Assembly (NCBI GenBank): GCA_949316495.1
Contig: OX439008.1
Location: forward strand, 41,065,822-41,129,821
Direction: 5' to 3'
Length of the DNA stretch: 64,000 nt
DNA from: Amphiduros pacificus
Lineage: Eukaryota; Annelida; Polychaeta; Phyllodocida; Hesionidae
Made by a program: the position numbers and the translations under genes. This document shows positions 27,301 to 39,580 of the stretch, piece after piece (within the stretch, counting starts at the first letter, position 1; every line of letters starts with the position of its first letter). The notes beneath the pieces are model-generated. The model had not been told where the DNA came from. It searched no databases and saw nothing but the letters and a program-made list of their open reading frames with translations.

Positions 27301-30300
27301 ATTGTTCTCAGGTGTAGCATTACCCACACAACTTTATGCACAACTGTGTTCGTAATATGTCACTATTTTAGGCAACATTCCAGGATTTATACACTTATTC
27401 AATGCAATAAATGTGAAAGAAAACAGTTGGATGTATTTTTGTTTGTGTTTCATAACAATGATGCCGCAAATAAACTTAACAATTGTGATGAAATTGCAAA
27501 GAACCTTTTTATTCATATACAAATTTAAAATGTACAAATAATAATATATTTCGGGGTCAACACTCTTGAATTAAGATGGATGGCAAATTAGACCCTTTAC
27601 TCAAATATATCATAAATAATCTTCTGCAATCTTTATTTAGTGTTATCAACATGCAACATTTTTTTATTGATGCTTTTAATAGCCAACTATGAATATAAAA
27701 TATTTCATTTCAGGAGTTTATATTAAACTTTGTCTTCTCTCATTTCTCTTTCAGGAATAATTATTTTTTTATAACTAGCTTTTGATTATTTATTTTACAC
27801 ATTTTCATAAGATTTTCTAAATTCTTATAGTTTTGATCTATTCCATATTTGGTTTTCATCTTGGTTTTTTATATATTTATTTTTGGTTTTCTTCTAGATC
27901 TTGTTTTCATAATGTCACATTTGGTTTTGATGAATGATCTTGTTTTCATAATTTCACATTTGGTTTTCATCTATTTCAAATTTGGTATTTATCTAGTGGT
28001 TTCTTAATTAATATTGATAAACCACTTGTAATTAGAAAGAAATGTTAGTTCATGTAATTTTACTAAAAAGTCGCCCATTACGTCAAATTTCAATATTTTC
28101 CTTGAAATATCTCAGCTCTCCTGCGACACAAATTAAAAAATAATCTTTTTTCTAAAATTATCTTTGCCTTAGTTCTAACAGAAAATCAAAAACAAAGAGA
28201 CTATGAAAACATATAATTCAATGTGTATGTGTAGGTCTGTATCATATCATATATAATTATACCATGGGGTTTCATGCCATCATTGCGAACGTAATTGTAC
28301 CTGCTTCATTTCTAATATAGACACTAGCTTTTCCACAACATGATTTATTGAAGATTGTTATTTCTAAGCAAGCCATGTGATCAGCGTTAACCAGATTTCT
28401 GTAAATACTGACGGAAGGGGAAAACATTTACTGCTAGCCCTAGTATATAACAGAGCTTACCAACCTCCAATCAAACCAAGTCCAGATGAGAGCTTTATGG
28501 TCTTGTATTTTGTTATTTTAAGTTTTTATTAACATTTCAAATTATTGATATAAAGATGAAGCATTCAACAGATCAAGTTAAGAAAAAAATGGCAAGAAAG
28601 TTTTGTTAAATTGAACAAGATGACCCCAAACAAGCCTTAATGGATCGCACGGAGTTATCTGCCGCCAGATGGTAGACCAACTATCGTACAAACGCTCTTC
28701 GGAGACGCCAGAGCGTTAGAAAGAATGTTAGATATCAGAGTATGGGATTCAAAAGTTGAATAGGGCCTGGCGACAAAAGCATTCTTACCTTGTGTTACCA
28801 ATAAAACCATTGCGGGGTTAGACGTTTGAGGTCATTATGAAAAAGGTGATATTTCTCAAAATATGGTGAGTATCTGCCAACAAACCCCATTCTATCTTTT
28901 ATGAATTTAACTTTGAATCCTTCCACAATTAGCACAGTTGAATATTTTTAGTACTCTGCTAAACATTGGTAGTCGATTCTCCATCTACCTCCAAAATCCT
29001 CTGATTGTTTTTACAAATATTCTGAAAAACCCAAGGTTTCTTTTACAGATGTGCAGATAAGTTCCTCCCTCAAAGCATATCATCAGGAAATCATGTCCCA
29101 TTAGAAACATATATGGCTGTTCAACGTGTTGGTACTACATTTTTAACCAGACAAAGCCACGCAGGTTAACGAGAATAACAATTATCATTAGAGTGTTGTC
29201 ATAGTAATTTTATTTTGGTCTGATCACAGGACCATGAGGCAAGTACACTTCTAATGAGTGAACTCTATTCAAATCAGGTAGACTATTGGTACTACAAATA
29301 TTCATTTGTCTTGATAATATGAATATGTATGATCTGCTATTAATACTGGCCGTACGTCAGAGATTTGGAGGCAGAGGTAGGTGGAGAAACGACCACCTCT
29401 GTTTGGCAGGGTAGATTTTTAGGTGCATTATCCAAAATTATTAACACATTGCAATTGATGGCAGATGATAATGAAGTCGATTTATAGGAAGCTATTTGGT
29501 CCGAGAGGGCGGCCCTATTTATTTGATTGATGATGGCTGGTGATTAAATAATATGATGTTGGTTTTATACAATGTGATGAAGAAACAGGGAATTAGAACA
29601 CAGTAGTGGATAATTGCATATTCTGGACACAGTTTTACTATTTGATCATAGGTCTGTTTTTCAAACATTTGAATGTGCTATATTAAAGCATGGAATATTG
29701 ATATCACAATAGCTTACTGACATCATAGTGGTTAATCGTATAGTTTATATCATGAAGTTATGACAGTTGCTGCAATTCATAACCCCAATTCCTTCATATA
29801 AAAGTATGATAGATATAATGTTTGAGGATCAGGAAGACACTCTTTTATCTGAAAATGAATCCACTTAAAATATTATATTATGTAGTAACAAGAAAAATAT
29901 TAAAGAGGTTCAATTAATCTCATCGTCGTACTGTTGTTTGAATGGGAATAAGTTTCAAACCTTAGGGTGCCTTTTCACAAAAGTAGTGAAACTCGTGCCA
30001 TATCTGCAATTTCTGAGAACGTGTTTGGTAACTTAACAAAGTATAGTTAACCATAAGCAAATAATAAAATCGTAGATAGTTTAACGTTTCTTTTCACACC
30101 ATGAAAAATGCAAAGCACTTAAGCAATCAGCGGGGTAGAGATGATACACTACATGGATAAAAACTTTAATAATTTGGTTGAACCATGCAAGATAAACAAA
30201 AATAAGAGCAGTATAACCTAATGTGAAAAAGGTATAGTAGATTTGTATAAATGGTTAAAAAACAGTCAGACATATGCACACAACTCAAAATAACTTCATC

Positions 30301-32744
30301 TTAATTCAATACTGTTATGTGTAAACAGTTGATCATAAACGATGTAACTGTTCAATTAAAAGTAAGATATGTTCTGAATTTGAATTAGATTAAATTACAG
30401 TAAATTGAACCATATCTAAAAAATGCAGGCTATATTGGTAACAGTATCCTCATCAAAAACTGTCAAATATACATTTTATGATTACCATAAAATTAATCAT
30501 GATGTTTAATGTAAAGGGCGCCAAAGTAAATTGGCTCGGTGGTAGATGTAGATTTATTATGAAAATAAATAAATCATTTATGTCCAATTTACACATCGTG
30601 TTGGCGTCTCCATTTCTAATATGACTATCTCTAATCCATATATATATAAAACACATGTCATTAAGATGTGGGCGTTGCCACATTCATATTGTGAGGTAGA
30701 AACGTATTTGATGCCGATGTGATTCGCACCTGACGACCCTTCTCCTGACAAGTTCTAGTCACCTGGAATGCCTAGTTTTTATGAAAATTAATTTACTGTA
30801 AGAAAATCCCTTATCACAGTGTTTTGTATAAGTTTTGCATACAATGATAAAAGAAATATAGTGTTGTGATGTACAAATATTACAGACACACATTTGATCG
30901 AATCATTTTGGAATTGAAAGTGAATGATGCGCTGAAATCATTTGTAACTTGCTTCAAACTATAAGTTCTCATTATCTATGTTTGAGGAATTAATGAATAA
31001 ATAATTGTATTCTTTGGAACCTGACACCCCTAAGATTTCTAATTGTAATGGAACAGCTGCAGTATGTGAGAAATTGAAATGGAACAGTCTGTGACCAATT
31101 CCAGGATAACTTGGTAGCTATTTAGGTATGTTATATAAGGACAAGAAAAGCATTTCAAGCTCATTCGACGGTTAGCTTTTCCTGGGTTTACTTCATAATT
31201 TAGAAAATTGAATACTATTTTGAAAAGGGGCATTTCCATACAATATATTTTCTGTTTTTTTACATTTAAAGTTTTGTCTCGTCAATTAAACTGCATAAAT
31301 TACGTTTTGGGAAATGAAATTACTGTTGTCCCCTGGTTTTTGTGATGCTGGTTTTGGTAACAGACTACAAGTTTGAGAGTGTGTGCTTATTGGAGTTTTT
31401 TTTTTCTTTTTTATAAAGTTTTGAATGCCTGAGGCACCAACTCACAAAAGTGTGTTTTTAGGTTGGGTGTTGTGTACTACTCTTTAATTCTTTCATTTAT
31501 TACTGTAAGCCCGGCATAATCTAATATTTACAGTAAAGTTTTGATCATGCTGTTTATGGGGAAGGAAAAAGGTTTTATTTGGTGTATATACCTGTTTCAT
31601 TTTGTTGATTAAAGATAGTCACTGTATTGGGTTTGCTTTTTTATATTTGTGTTGTGATATTTAAGTTTATATTAAATTTTGTGTTTGTTATTATTGAATA
31701 AATGTCTCTCTGTTGCGTTATGTTACCTGCTTGTAAATGAAAGTTGATGTTTTATGTTGTTTGTGTAAAAAGATAAATGTTAGAAATAACAGCTTTTATG
31801 TGTCCACAGAAATATATGTGGTGACCTCCCACAATCCAAATTTCACTGTGAAGATATATATGTGTTTTCCAAAAGGGGACTTTCTGTCAATCCAAGAACT
31901 AGTACCATTTATTCAAAGAAGAGTAAGGTTCCTTTCCAAGTTCATGTGACGGATGCGTGTTCTGACTGAAAGGATTGACAATTATATCTTCAATCCAAGG
32001 AACACATTGTTGAATAGTCATGGCATCCACTCCCTAAATAACAAGCCCTTTCGTAAGGATATTTTCTGCTATATTTTATTTGCATTTAAAACATTTTTGA
32101 GCAGCTTAGGGGCAGTTTTTAGGTCATGGAGTACTCCAGTAAAATAATTTGGTTTATAAATTCTCCTGCCTTCTTCATGGAAATTCACTGTTTGCATAAT
32201 AATCTTGGAGGAACATTTATTGAAACCTCACCATAAATATGGTGGACAAAAATTTTAATTTGATCATAAGAAACGTCCAATATTTGTAATAATAAAAAAT
32301 GCCAAGAAACATCACCTGATTAAAACACTCTTGAGACAGTGAAAAATCACTTCCCACAATAAACAAAAATGGAGGGTGAAATTTAGTCATGTGGTCTAAA
32401 CCAGTCTTAACATTGGCGACCATTTCAATTCTGAAGAAGCTGAAATTCTTGTCCATTTAAAAGTGTGATAACTGACTAAAAACAGAATAAAACGATTGTT
32501 TTACAACTGAATATTGAAGAAAACAGATTATACTTTTCAAAAAACCAGGCCATGTACACAATTACGACAGATGAAATTTGATGAATTATTGTTGGTTATG
32601 AAGTATTGTTGGTTATCGTTGTCATTATTCATTCAAGTATTTCCCAAGACATATCGCATTAGGTTACTACACCTTGGACGATTTAGTTGTGCATGTATTT
32701 AGATGTGCTCTTCCTTTGTCTTCATGATATCACTCACGTGGGTA
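24362..32744. other. 8.4 kb AT-rich intergenic region, no gene supported
   Basis: I examined both strands. Frames are short, of AT-rich composition, and lack splice patterns or family similarity. It holds a small hairpin at 24707-24800 and scattered low-complexity DNA (TTTTGGTTTTC repeats near 27840-27990, T-rich near 31390-31700). No tRNA or rRNA gene was recognised. Confidence 0.5.
24707..24800. repeat. 94-bp inverted-repeat hairpin
   Basis: AAAGTCCGTCAATTT at 24707-24721 is matched by its exact reverse complement at 24786-24800. This could be a very short MITE or a foldback. Confidence 0.75.
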
Positions 32745-33380
32745 CAGGGCCCGATTTTTCCATCATACTTCAATTTGAAGTACATGGTCAGATCCGATTT
32801 CATGCTCAGATTTGAAGTTTTGCTCAGATTCTGAGTATATACACAAATCCGATTTTTCCATTATGCTTGAAACACTTGAAATTTTTGCTCAGATTTGAAG
32901 TTCATGCTCACGTTCTGAGTATTTACTCAGATCCAAGATTTTTTGATTTTTCCAATGTGCTCAGACATTTTTCTTGCTCAGATTCGGAGTTTTCATGCTC
33001 AGATTCTGAGACAGCTCGGAGGTTGGCTTCAAGCTGAAGTCAATGCTCCAAAGTATGATTTTTTGCGAAATATTGAACGATTTATGTTAAATTAAAGGAT
33101 TAGATAAGGTTTAATTGAATAGAATCACATGCAGATACATTCTCAGTCACTGGAAAAGTTTTTACATTACATAAGTTATCCCCCATTCCGAGCCTCTGTT
33201 ATCCCCTATTTTGGGCCTCTGTATTTTCTCATTTGAATATGACGTCATGGGAGTATTTACTTAATTAAACCTTGGAGTAATTATGAATGGAGGCGTGACG
33301 TCGTGGGATCAAAAGGGACAACATAGTTGCCACCATGGGCATTGCTATGACGACGCCATATAGGCGCAAGATAAGAAATT
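32745..33380 (+). repeat. Interspersed repeat, copy 1 (CAGGGCCCGAT start)
   Basis: Begins CAGGGCCCGATTTTTCCATC and contains many variants of GCTCAGATT(C/T)GAAGT, then GACGTCATGGGAG and AATTATGAATGGAGGCG. The same sequence blocks occur in the same order, inverted, at about 45.76-46.08 kb. The CAGGG terminus is reminiscent of hAT elements, but I did not find a matching right terminus. Confidence 0.65.
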
Positions 33381-33718
33381 TTTGACATAATTCTTTTTCA
33401 AAGCAATTTTGACTCCACAAATCTATGATTTAGAGCTACACATATCTTGAATGAAATGTTCCCCTTGTTTCGCTGATTATAATGGTATAAATTTTATTTC
33501 TCTGCTCCAAGTTTAGACAATTTTTTTAAGAGATTTGTAAATTCATATCATATTTATGAATATGAGTTAATATTTCTGTTTTACCCTCACATTATCAGGA
33601 AATCATGTACTTTATTGTTATTTTTATCTTTCAAGTTTATTTTGAATTATTGGCATATTGGCAGCTTAGAAAATTATACCACGTTGTTCAGTGAAAAAAA
33701 TACTATCAGAAAATGTAA

Positions 33719-34403
33719 TTTATGTTAATTCCTCGCCTCATGGGAGTGACTGACAACAACAACCGAGTTTTTGGCGACAGACCATGTCAATAACTTTATT
33801 CTGATAATAGAATATATATATTTTACATAACAATATATATACGTGGTTATGTTATTATGTCCAATAACTTACTTCTACCTCAGACGGAGTAAAACTGTAC
33901 CCTGTCTGCATATATATCATTGCCTGGACCGGCTTCAGTTCATATGGCCCTGCGGGCTATGTTTCTTGCAACAGTCTTTACAGTCCTTTTGTAGCGGTTT
34001 GCCGCTTGATACCCACGTGACCTTGACCTAGGCCCATATTTGGGTAGGTCCATTACCAGATAGCCAATATTTGATCACTTGTACATGATTTTTTGACCTT
34101 AATTAAATCTGGTTACCCGTGAACTTATTTACAACCTGAGGGTTAACCGTGACTTTCTTTACCATATTAAATTTATTTACTCCCTGACATATCAATCCTT
34201 TCCCTCCTTGCTTAATTCCCTCCCCACAATGCACTCCCCGTTTTACATGCTTCCCTTTTTTCCCCAAGTTACTCCCATCCCCTACAATTCTTCCCCTTTA
34301 TTCCTGGTTTAACTTGCCCCTTTTTACCTTGGACGGTTTCTTCCCTGAGTTGGGACCCCGGAAGCTGCCTGGGTTTCCCTTGCTGGTGGGGTTAAGCAGG
34401 CCA
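33719..34403 (-). repeat. Ngaro-like element, B2 direct repeat
   Basis: A 685-bp segment ~99% identical by eye to 34690-35374; the outermost 3' repeat of the element. Confidence 0.9.
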
Positions 34404-34435
34404 GGGAAAACTGGTGGTGGTGGGGAGGAGGTGGT

Positions 34436-34694
34436 TAGTGAAATTGCAGAGCCGATGGCTGTTTTTTGCTTGAGATACAACAGATAATGCTTCCCACACT
34501 TAAATACGTGCGAACCCGTTGGATATCGCGGTGGAAAGAAAGAATGGCTGCGCGCGCAGTTCCTTGCCGCTTCCGGCTGCGCGCGCACCCCTTCTATTTC
34601 CGTCAGAAGTCCGCCACCAAAACAAACCACGGTACGCATTTTGCTGCTCGTCACTCCCATAAAAGCATTTATCGCACCGATAAATGTGTTTTAT
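34436..34694 (-). repeat. Ngaro-like element, A2 direct repeat
   Basis: A 259-bp segment matching 40678-40936 and lying between B1 and B2. It overlaps the first few bases of B1, as expected for a circular-junction arrangement. Confidence 0.9.
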
Positions 34695-35374
34695 GTTAAT
34701 TCCTCGCCTCATGGGAGTGACTGACAACAACAACCGAGTTTTTGGCGACAGACCATGTCAATAACTTTATTCTGATAATAAAATATATATATTTTACATA
34801 ACAATATATATACGTGGTTATGTTATTATGTCCAATAACTTACTTCTACCTCAGACGGAGTAAAACTGTACCCTGTCTGCATATATATCATTGCCTGGTA
34901 CGGCTTCAGTTCATATGGCCCTGCGGGCTATGTTTCTTGCAACAGTCTTTACAGTCCTTTTGTAGCGGTTTGCCGCTTGATACCCACGTGACCTTGACCT
35001 AGGCCCATATTTGGGTAGGTCCATTACCAGATAGCCAATATTTGATCACTTGTACATGATTTTTTCACCTTAACTAAATCTGGTTACCCGTGAACTTATT
35101 TACAACCTGAGGGTTAACCGTGACTTTCTTTACCATATTAAATTTATTTACTCCCTGACATATCAATCCTTTCCCTCCTTGCTTTATTCCCTCCCCACAA
35201 TGCACTCCCCATTTTACATGCTTCCCTTTTTTCCCCAAGTTACTCCCATCCCCTACAATTCTTCCCCTTTATTCCTGGTTTAACTTGCCCCTTTTTACCT
35301 TGGACGGTTTCTTCCCTGAGTTGGGACCCCGGAAGCTGCCTGGGTTTCCCTTGCTGGTGGGGTTAAGCAGGCCA
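34690..35374 (-). repeat. Ngaro-like element, B1 direct repeat
   Basis: A 685-bp copy of 33719-34403, immediately downstream (minus strand) of the recombinase remnant. Confidence 0.9.
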
Positions 35375-35460
35375 AGCAACCCCGGGATTGCCTCCCCGAA
35401 GCAGTCGGGGAGAGCCCCACCAGCCCCAACTAAGGGTGAGGGTTGCGGGGCGTATGTATT

Positions 35461-35739
35461 TCAGGAAGCGTTGCTGCGCCACCTGCCCAGAAGGCAGAGG
35501 TGTGTGTCCGATGCACCCTGCGAGGCTGCCGTTGTGGCCCTGCCCAAGCGGAAACTGTGAGTTGAGAAGAGGGATGTGTTCATGCCTAATCTTCTCAGTG
35601 TTGTATTGAGGGCCTTTGCCGCTGCCCTGCTCGTGATGGGTTTTCCCCCCTTTGTAAGGAACAGTGCCCCAGGTATTCTGGTTCTGTTCTGAAGGTATGC
35701 CATAAGATGAAGGTTTCCCTTTCCGAACACATCCAGCAA
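35461..35739 (-). pseudogene. Tyrosine recombinase remnant of the Ngaro-like element
   Basis: A frame carrying the catalytic end of a tyrosine recombinase: G-A-L-F-L-T-K-G-G-K-P, T-H-S-F-R-L-G-R-A-T-T-A-A (HxxR) and L-G-R-W-R-S. Only part of the gene is seen. It belongs to the same family as, but is clearly diverged from, the recombinase at 12.7-13.7 kb. Confidence 0.8.
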
Positions 35740-35819
35740 CTTCCGGATTAGAAATGAGCTAGTTGGGCTCGGGAGATCGCTCAGCTTACAAGCCTAGGCT
35801 TTGGCACTGATGTATGAAT

Positions 35820-37049
35820 TTATTCCAAACTTTGGGTCCCTTCCGGCTTCTGTTGGCCGTCTTGTTGCACCTCACATAGTCTGGTGGGGTGGTCCAGGTT
35901 ACCACACTTATAACATCTGTGCGTGTTAGGCCAGAGGCAAGCCCCTGTGCAGGTAGATGTCTGGAATCTCCAGCACGTACCGTTGACCTTCGGAACTTGT
36001 GGCCCATTGCCTACCTGGGACATGGAGGGAAAAATGCTTTGTCTTGACCTGTAGTTGTTTGATTGGCCAGGAAAATTTGCCGTGGCCACAGGGGCTCTTT
36101 CCATACGGAAGCACCCCAGATACAACTCTATGTCTGTCTTATGCCACGGTACCGCGTGGCGGGAGTTTCTATTCCTAGCAAGCCGCTTGGCCCTGTTGAT
36201 TCTGAAGTGATTGTCGTACTTTCTCCAGTCCATCTTTGCTTTATGTAATTTCTTTATTATCTCGTGATAACATGGAAGGCGGGCCCCATCCCGCGGGTGA
36301 AATTTTACATGCTCACTGTGGAACGCCAGAAAATTGGACACCCATTCCTCAAATATGAGGTCAGAGGTATTGGCGCGTGCTTGGTTTGTGTCTATATCGT
36401 ATTGGTCATCCCCGTATGTGATCTTTGTGCGTGGCCCCCCTGTTGATTTCCTATGTGTTCTGCGATACATTTCTTTTTGAAAGTCTACAAAACTCTGTTT
36501 TTTAATGCCCTCAATATCTGACTCTGTCATAACATATTGAAATTCATATTCCTCGTCCGACTCATCGTCGGGCGAGGAAAAGTTCTTACTGAGGTGCGCT
36601 AGGTGGCGGTCCACTGCATCCATGGGCTCCTGGATTTGAATCTGAAGAGGATCCACCGATGCCCCGGAGTTTCGGTTGAAATCTGGTCTGGCATTCTGGG
36701 ACTCTAGATGTGTTGGGACTTCCCCTTGGCCCTGCACCCCCTCGGAATCTGCCTGGAAGGGTTGAGGCCTAGAGGGGCCCGATAGGTTGGCGGTCACTTC
36801 CGCTACAATTTGTGGGATTGCTTGCGCTACCACCTCTGCGATGACTTGAGGCATGGGGGTTGTCGCCACCTCTGGAGGACTTGGAGTGTCTGGTGCGGTG
36901 GAGGTGCTCTGTGTCGGTTCAGCCTCGCCCCGGAAACTGCCAGGGGCAGGAGCCTCTTCGCTGGGGGGGGGGGGGGGGGGGGGGTCCATCTCCCACTCCC
37001 CTAACCTCTGCACGTTCCTAGTTCGTCTCTTGACTCTGGCCTTTACCAC
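35820..37049 (-). CDS. Gag-like protein of the Ngaro-like element
   Basis: A frame of about 409 residues. The N-terminus is basic and Pro/Glu-rich, with a poly-proline run encoded by a 22-base G/C homopolymer. A globular middle follows (F-E-E-W-V-S-N-F-L-A-F-H and W-R-K-Y-D-N-H-F-R-I-N-R-A-K-R-L). The C-terminus has cysteine/histidine clusters C-W-R-F-Q-T-S-T-C-T-G-A-C and H-R-C-Y-K-C-G-N-L-D-H-P-T-R-L-C, the latter a CCHC-like zinc knuckle. This is the expected layout for a Gag of the DIRS/Ngaro group. Confidence 0.75.
   Translation of the reverse strand: MVKARVKRRTRNVQRLGEWEMDPPPPPPPSEEAPAPGSFRGEAEPTQSTSTAPDTPSPPEVATTPMPQVIAEVVAQAIPQIVAEVTANLSGPSRPQPFQADSEGVQGQGEVPTHLESQNARPDFNRNSGASVDPLQIQIQEPMDAVDRHLAHLSKNFSSPDDESDEEYEFQYVMTESDIEGIKKQSFVDFQKEMYRRTHRKSTGGPRTKITYGDDQYDIDTNQARANTSDLIFEEWVSNFLAFHSEHVKFHPRDGARLPCYHEIIKKLHKAKMDWRKYDNHFRINRAKRLARNRNSRHAVPWHKTDIELYLGCFRMERAPVATANFPGQSNNYRSRQSIFPSMSQVGNGPQVPKVNGTCWRFQTSTCTGACLWPNTHRCYKCGNLDHPTRLCEVQQDGQQKPEGTQSLE
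36963..36984. repeat. G homopolymer (22 bases)
   Basis: An uninterrupted run of 22 G inside the gag-like frame. Its length is prone to change and to sequencing error. Confidence 0.9.
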
Positions 37050-37309
37050 TGAAACATATTGATGCTTTTAGAAGTATTCATTATTGTCTTTTATTGTTTT
37101 CACCTGGTTTGACAGAACTCTCCTAGGAGTGTCCTGGATTTGTTAAGGATTGACATGATTCCTTATTTCCACTCACACCCAATAGTAATGGTAATCATTC
37201 ATAATAGAAGTAATAATGATAATAAAGGATTTTCTTTTAGCACTGTACCTGACCTGCTCATAACGCTCGATTATTTTTCATGTGTTCGAGGATACTTGAC
37301 AATTCTTTT

Positions 37310-38640
37310 TTAATGTGGTGGGGAGACTTGCCTCAGACCACTGTCTGTGTGGCAGGGAGAATTGCCTCTGAAAGAAGGAATGGGTATGCGTAGGGAGAAT
37401 TGCCTCTAGCCCCACTATCGAAATTGTGTGGTGTATCGGGGAGAGTTGGCTCTGTGCTTCGTGAGATGCTAACAGGGAGACTTGCCTCTGATAGTGTTGT
37501 AATGTGTTTTATGGAGACCTTCCTCTAACTCCTGTATTATATTAGATGTGCGGTGTGTCAGGGAGACTTGCCTCTGACTCCCGCCTTGTGAACAGGGAGA
37601 ATTGCCTCTGCATAATGAATAGGAATGGGTATGCATAGGGAGAATTGCCTCTAGCCCCACACTATCGAAATTGTGCGGTGTACCGGGGAGAATTGCCTCT
37701 GACCGCTATTTGTGTGACAGGGAAACTTGCCTCTGATGAAGTGGAAGTTGCTTATTACAGTTTGTTACAAAGCACATGCCGACTATTTGGTCTGTCATAT
37801 GGCTCTGTGCTTCGTGAGATGCTAACAGGGAGACTTGCCTCTGATAGTGTTGTAATGTGTTTTATGGAGACCTTCCTCTAACTCCTGTATTATATTAGAT
37901 GTGCGGTGTGTCAGGGAGACTTGCCTCTGACTCCCGCCTTGTGAACAGGGAGAATTGCCTCTGCATAATGAATAGGAATGGGTATGCATAGGGAGAATTG
38001 CCTCTAGCCCCACACTATCGAAATTGTGCGGTGTACCGGGGAGAATTGCCTCTGACCGCTATTTGTGTGACAGGGAAACTTGCCTCTGATGAAGTGGAAG
38101 TTGCTGATTACAGTGTGTTACAAAGCACGTGCCGACTATTTGGTCTGTCATATGGCTCTGTGCTTCGTGAGATGCTAACAGGGAGGCTTGCCTCTGATAG
38201 TGTTGTAATGTGTTTTATGGAGACCTTCCTCTAACTCCTGTATTGTAATAGGTGTGCGGTGTATCAGGAAGACTTGCCTCTGACTCCCGCCTTGTGACAG
38301 GGAGAATTGCCTCTGCAAGGAATAGGAATGGGTATGCGTAGGGAGAATTGCCTCTAGCCCCACACTATCGATATTGTGCGGTGAATCAGGGAGACTTGCC
38401 TCTGGCCGCTATATGTGTGACAGGGAGACTTGCCTCTGATAGAAGTAGAAAAAATGGGTATGCATAGGGAGACTTGCCTCTAGCCCCCACATGTATATAC
38501 TGGCGGTGTATTAAGGAGACTTGCCTCCGCCTGATAATGGAATTGGGTGTGCATAGGGAAACTTGCCTCCAGCCCCCCGTTAATATGCAGATATATATAT
38601 ACTATGAATTAGGGAGACTTGCCCCTAATCCCTGGTGGGT
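37310..38640 (-). repeat. Repeats built on GGGAGACTTGCCTCTG, with a 353-bp higher-order unit
   Basis: The 16-base motif GGGAGA(C/A)TTGCCTCTG recurs roughly every 30-60 bases through the region. On top of this there is a 353-bp higher-order repeat: sequences starting near 37469, 37822 and 38175 are nearly identical. It lies in the leader of the minus-strand Ngaro-like element, upstream of gag. Confidence 0.9.
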
Positions 38641-38644
38641 TGCC

Positions 38645-39110
38645 CAAAGGCTTTCCTGATAGTATTTGACCTTGAGTGTGCTTAACTAATGCAAGGTCCA
38701 CACTATAGTTTCTTTTATGTAGTAGCCAAACAGAATACTGACTGATTTCCTACACTAAACCTCTTTCATTAAGATATTGAGTAAATACAATTCCTACAAT
38801 ACATAAAATATATTAGTACATACAGTACATACAGTACCACAACACTCACAATAATTGAATATCTTGAGTACATACAGTACTATAAACATCTCCAGATATT
38901 TAAAATACAATACATGCAATGCATATGTGCAATTAAGATGCTATAAGTCCTCATGGTGGTTTAATTTGACTATAGTTGTATAATAGAGTGAATTTGTTAT
39001 GCAAATACAGTTAATATATTTTTAAGTTCTTGGTATGAAATAATCATTCTAGTCTGCCATTATAACATCAATACTGTCCAAGTTAATGATTAGTAATGTA
39101 TTTCTACCCA
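38645..39110. other. AT-rich segment inside the Ngaro-like leader
   Basis: Short tandem stretches of ACATACAGTA near 38820-38880; otherwise nothing recognisable. Confidence 0.4.
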
Positions 39111-39218
39111 CCAAACTGTAAGTTTGTTGGCATCCTGCCAGTTCCTAGTCACTCTGCTCTGCCGGCCTTCCCGAGTCCTGCTCCTCCACACACCTGTCCG
39201 CCTCCAGGATGGCCCTCC

Positions 39219-39580
39219 TTACACTGTGATAATAGCGGTATATGCCGTTATCAGCGCGGGGTGGGGTGGGGGGGTCCACTTTGAGTTTCTGATGCTGCCA
39301 CCACCAGATGTGCGGGAAATTGAAGCGAGTGTTTGTTTTCTTCCCCGCCTTTCAGCCATGTGCTCGCTGAAATCGTCCAACTTGGCGTTGTAGTCCTCCG
39401 CCGACATGTTCCTCGGCTTATTTCTGTGGATTGGCATGCCCATCACCGTTATCCTGGCCCCTTCGTTGTGGAGTTCCTGGCCAGATCAATCAGCCTGTCA
39501 GCTGCCTGGTGGATTGGCATGTCCCCGTCCAAGTCGTTCCCGACCACGTCGAGGAACACGATGGGCTTCCTGATTGATGT
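39219..39580 (-). pseudogene. SGNH-hydrolase remnant in the Ngaro-like element
   Basis: The minus strand encodes I-V-F-L-D-V-V-G-N-D-L-D-G-D, the GxND block III of SGNH/GDSL hydrolases, near 39520-39570. Nearby are N-K-P-R-N-M-S-A-E-D-Y-N and F-S-E-H-M-A-E, seen in hydrolase domains carried by Ngaro-group retroelements. The remnant is broken. The extra hydrolase gene supports the Ngaro assignment. Confidence 0.55.

Noticed and set aside
25604-32702. Several 60-80 codon frames in the large AT-rich region
   Set aside because: There are no splice sites, no domain similarity and no composition shift; chance frames are expected at this length.
37469-38363. A conserved ~63-residue minus-strand protein present three times
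   Set aside because: It is the 353-bp higher-order repeat translated; there are no domain features or start context, and conservation is equal in all frames.
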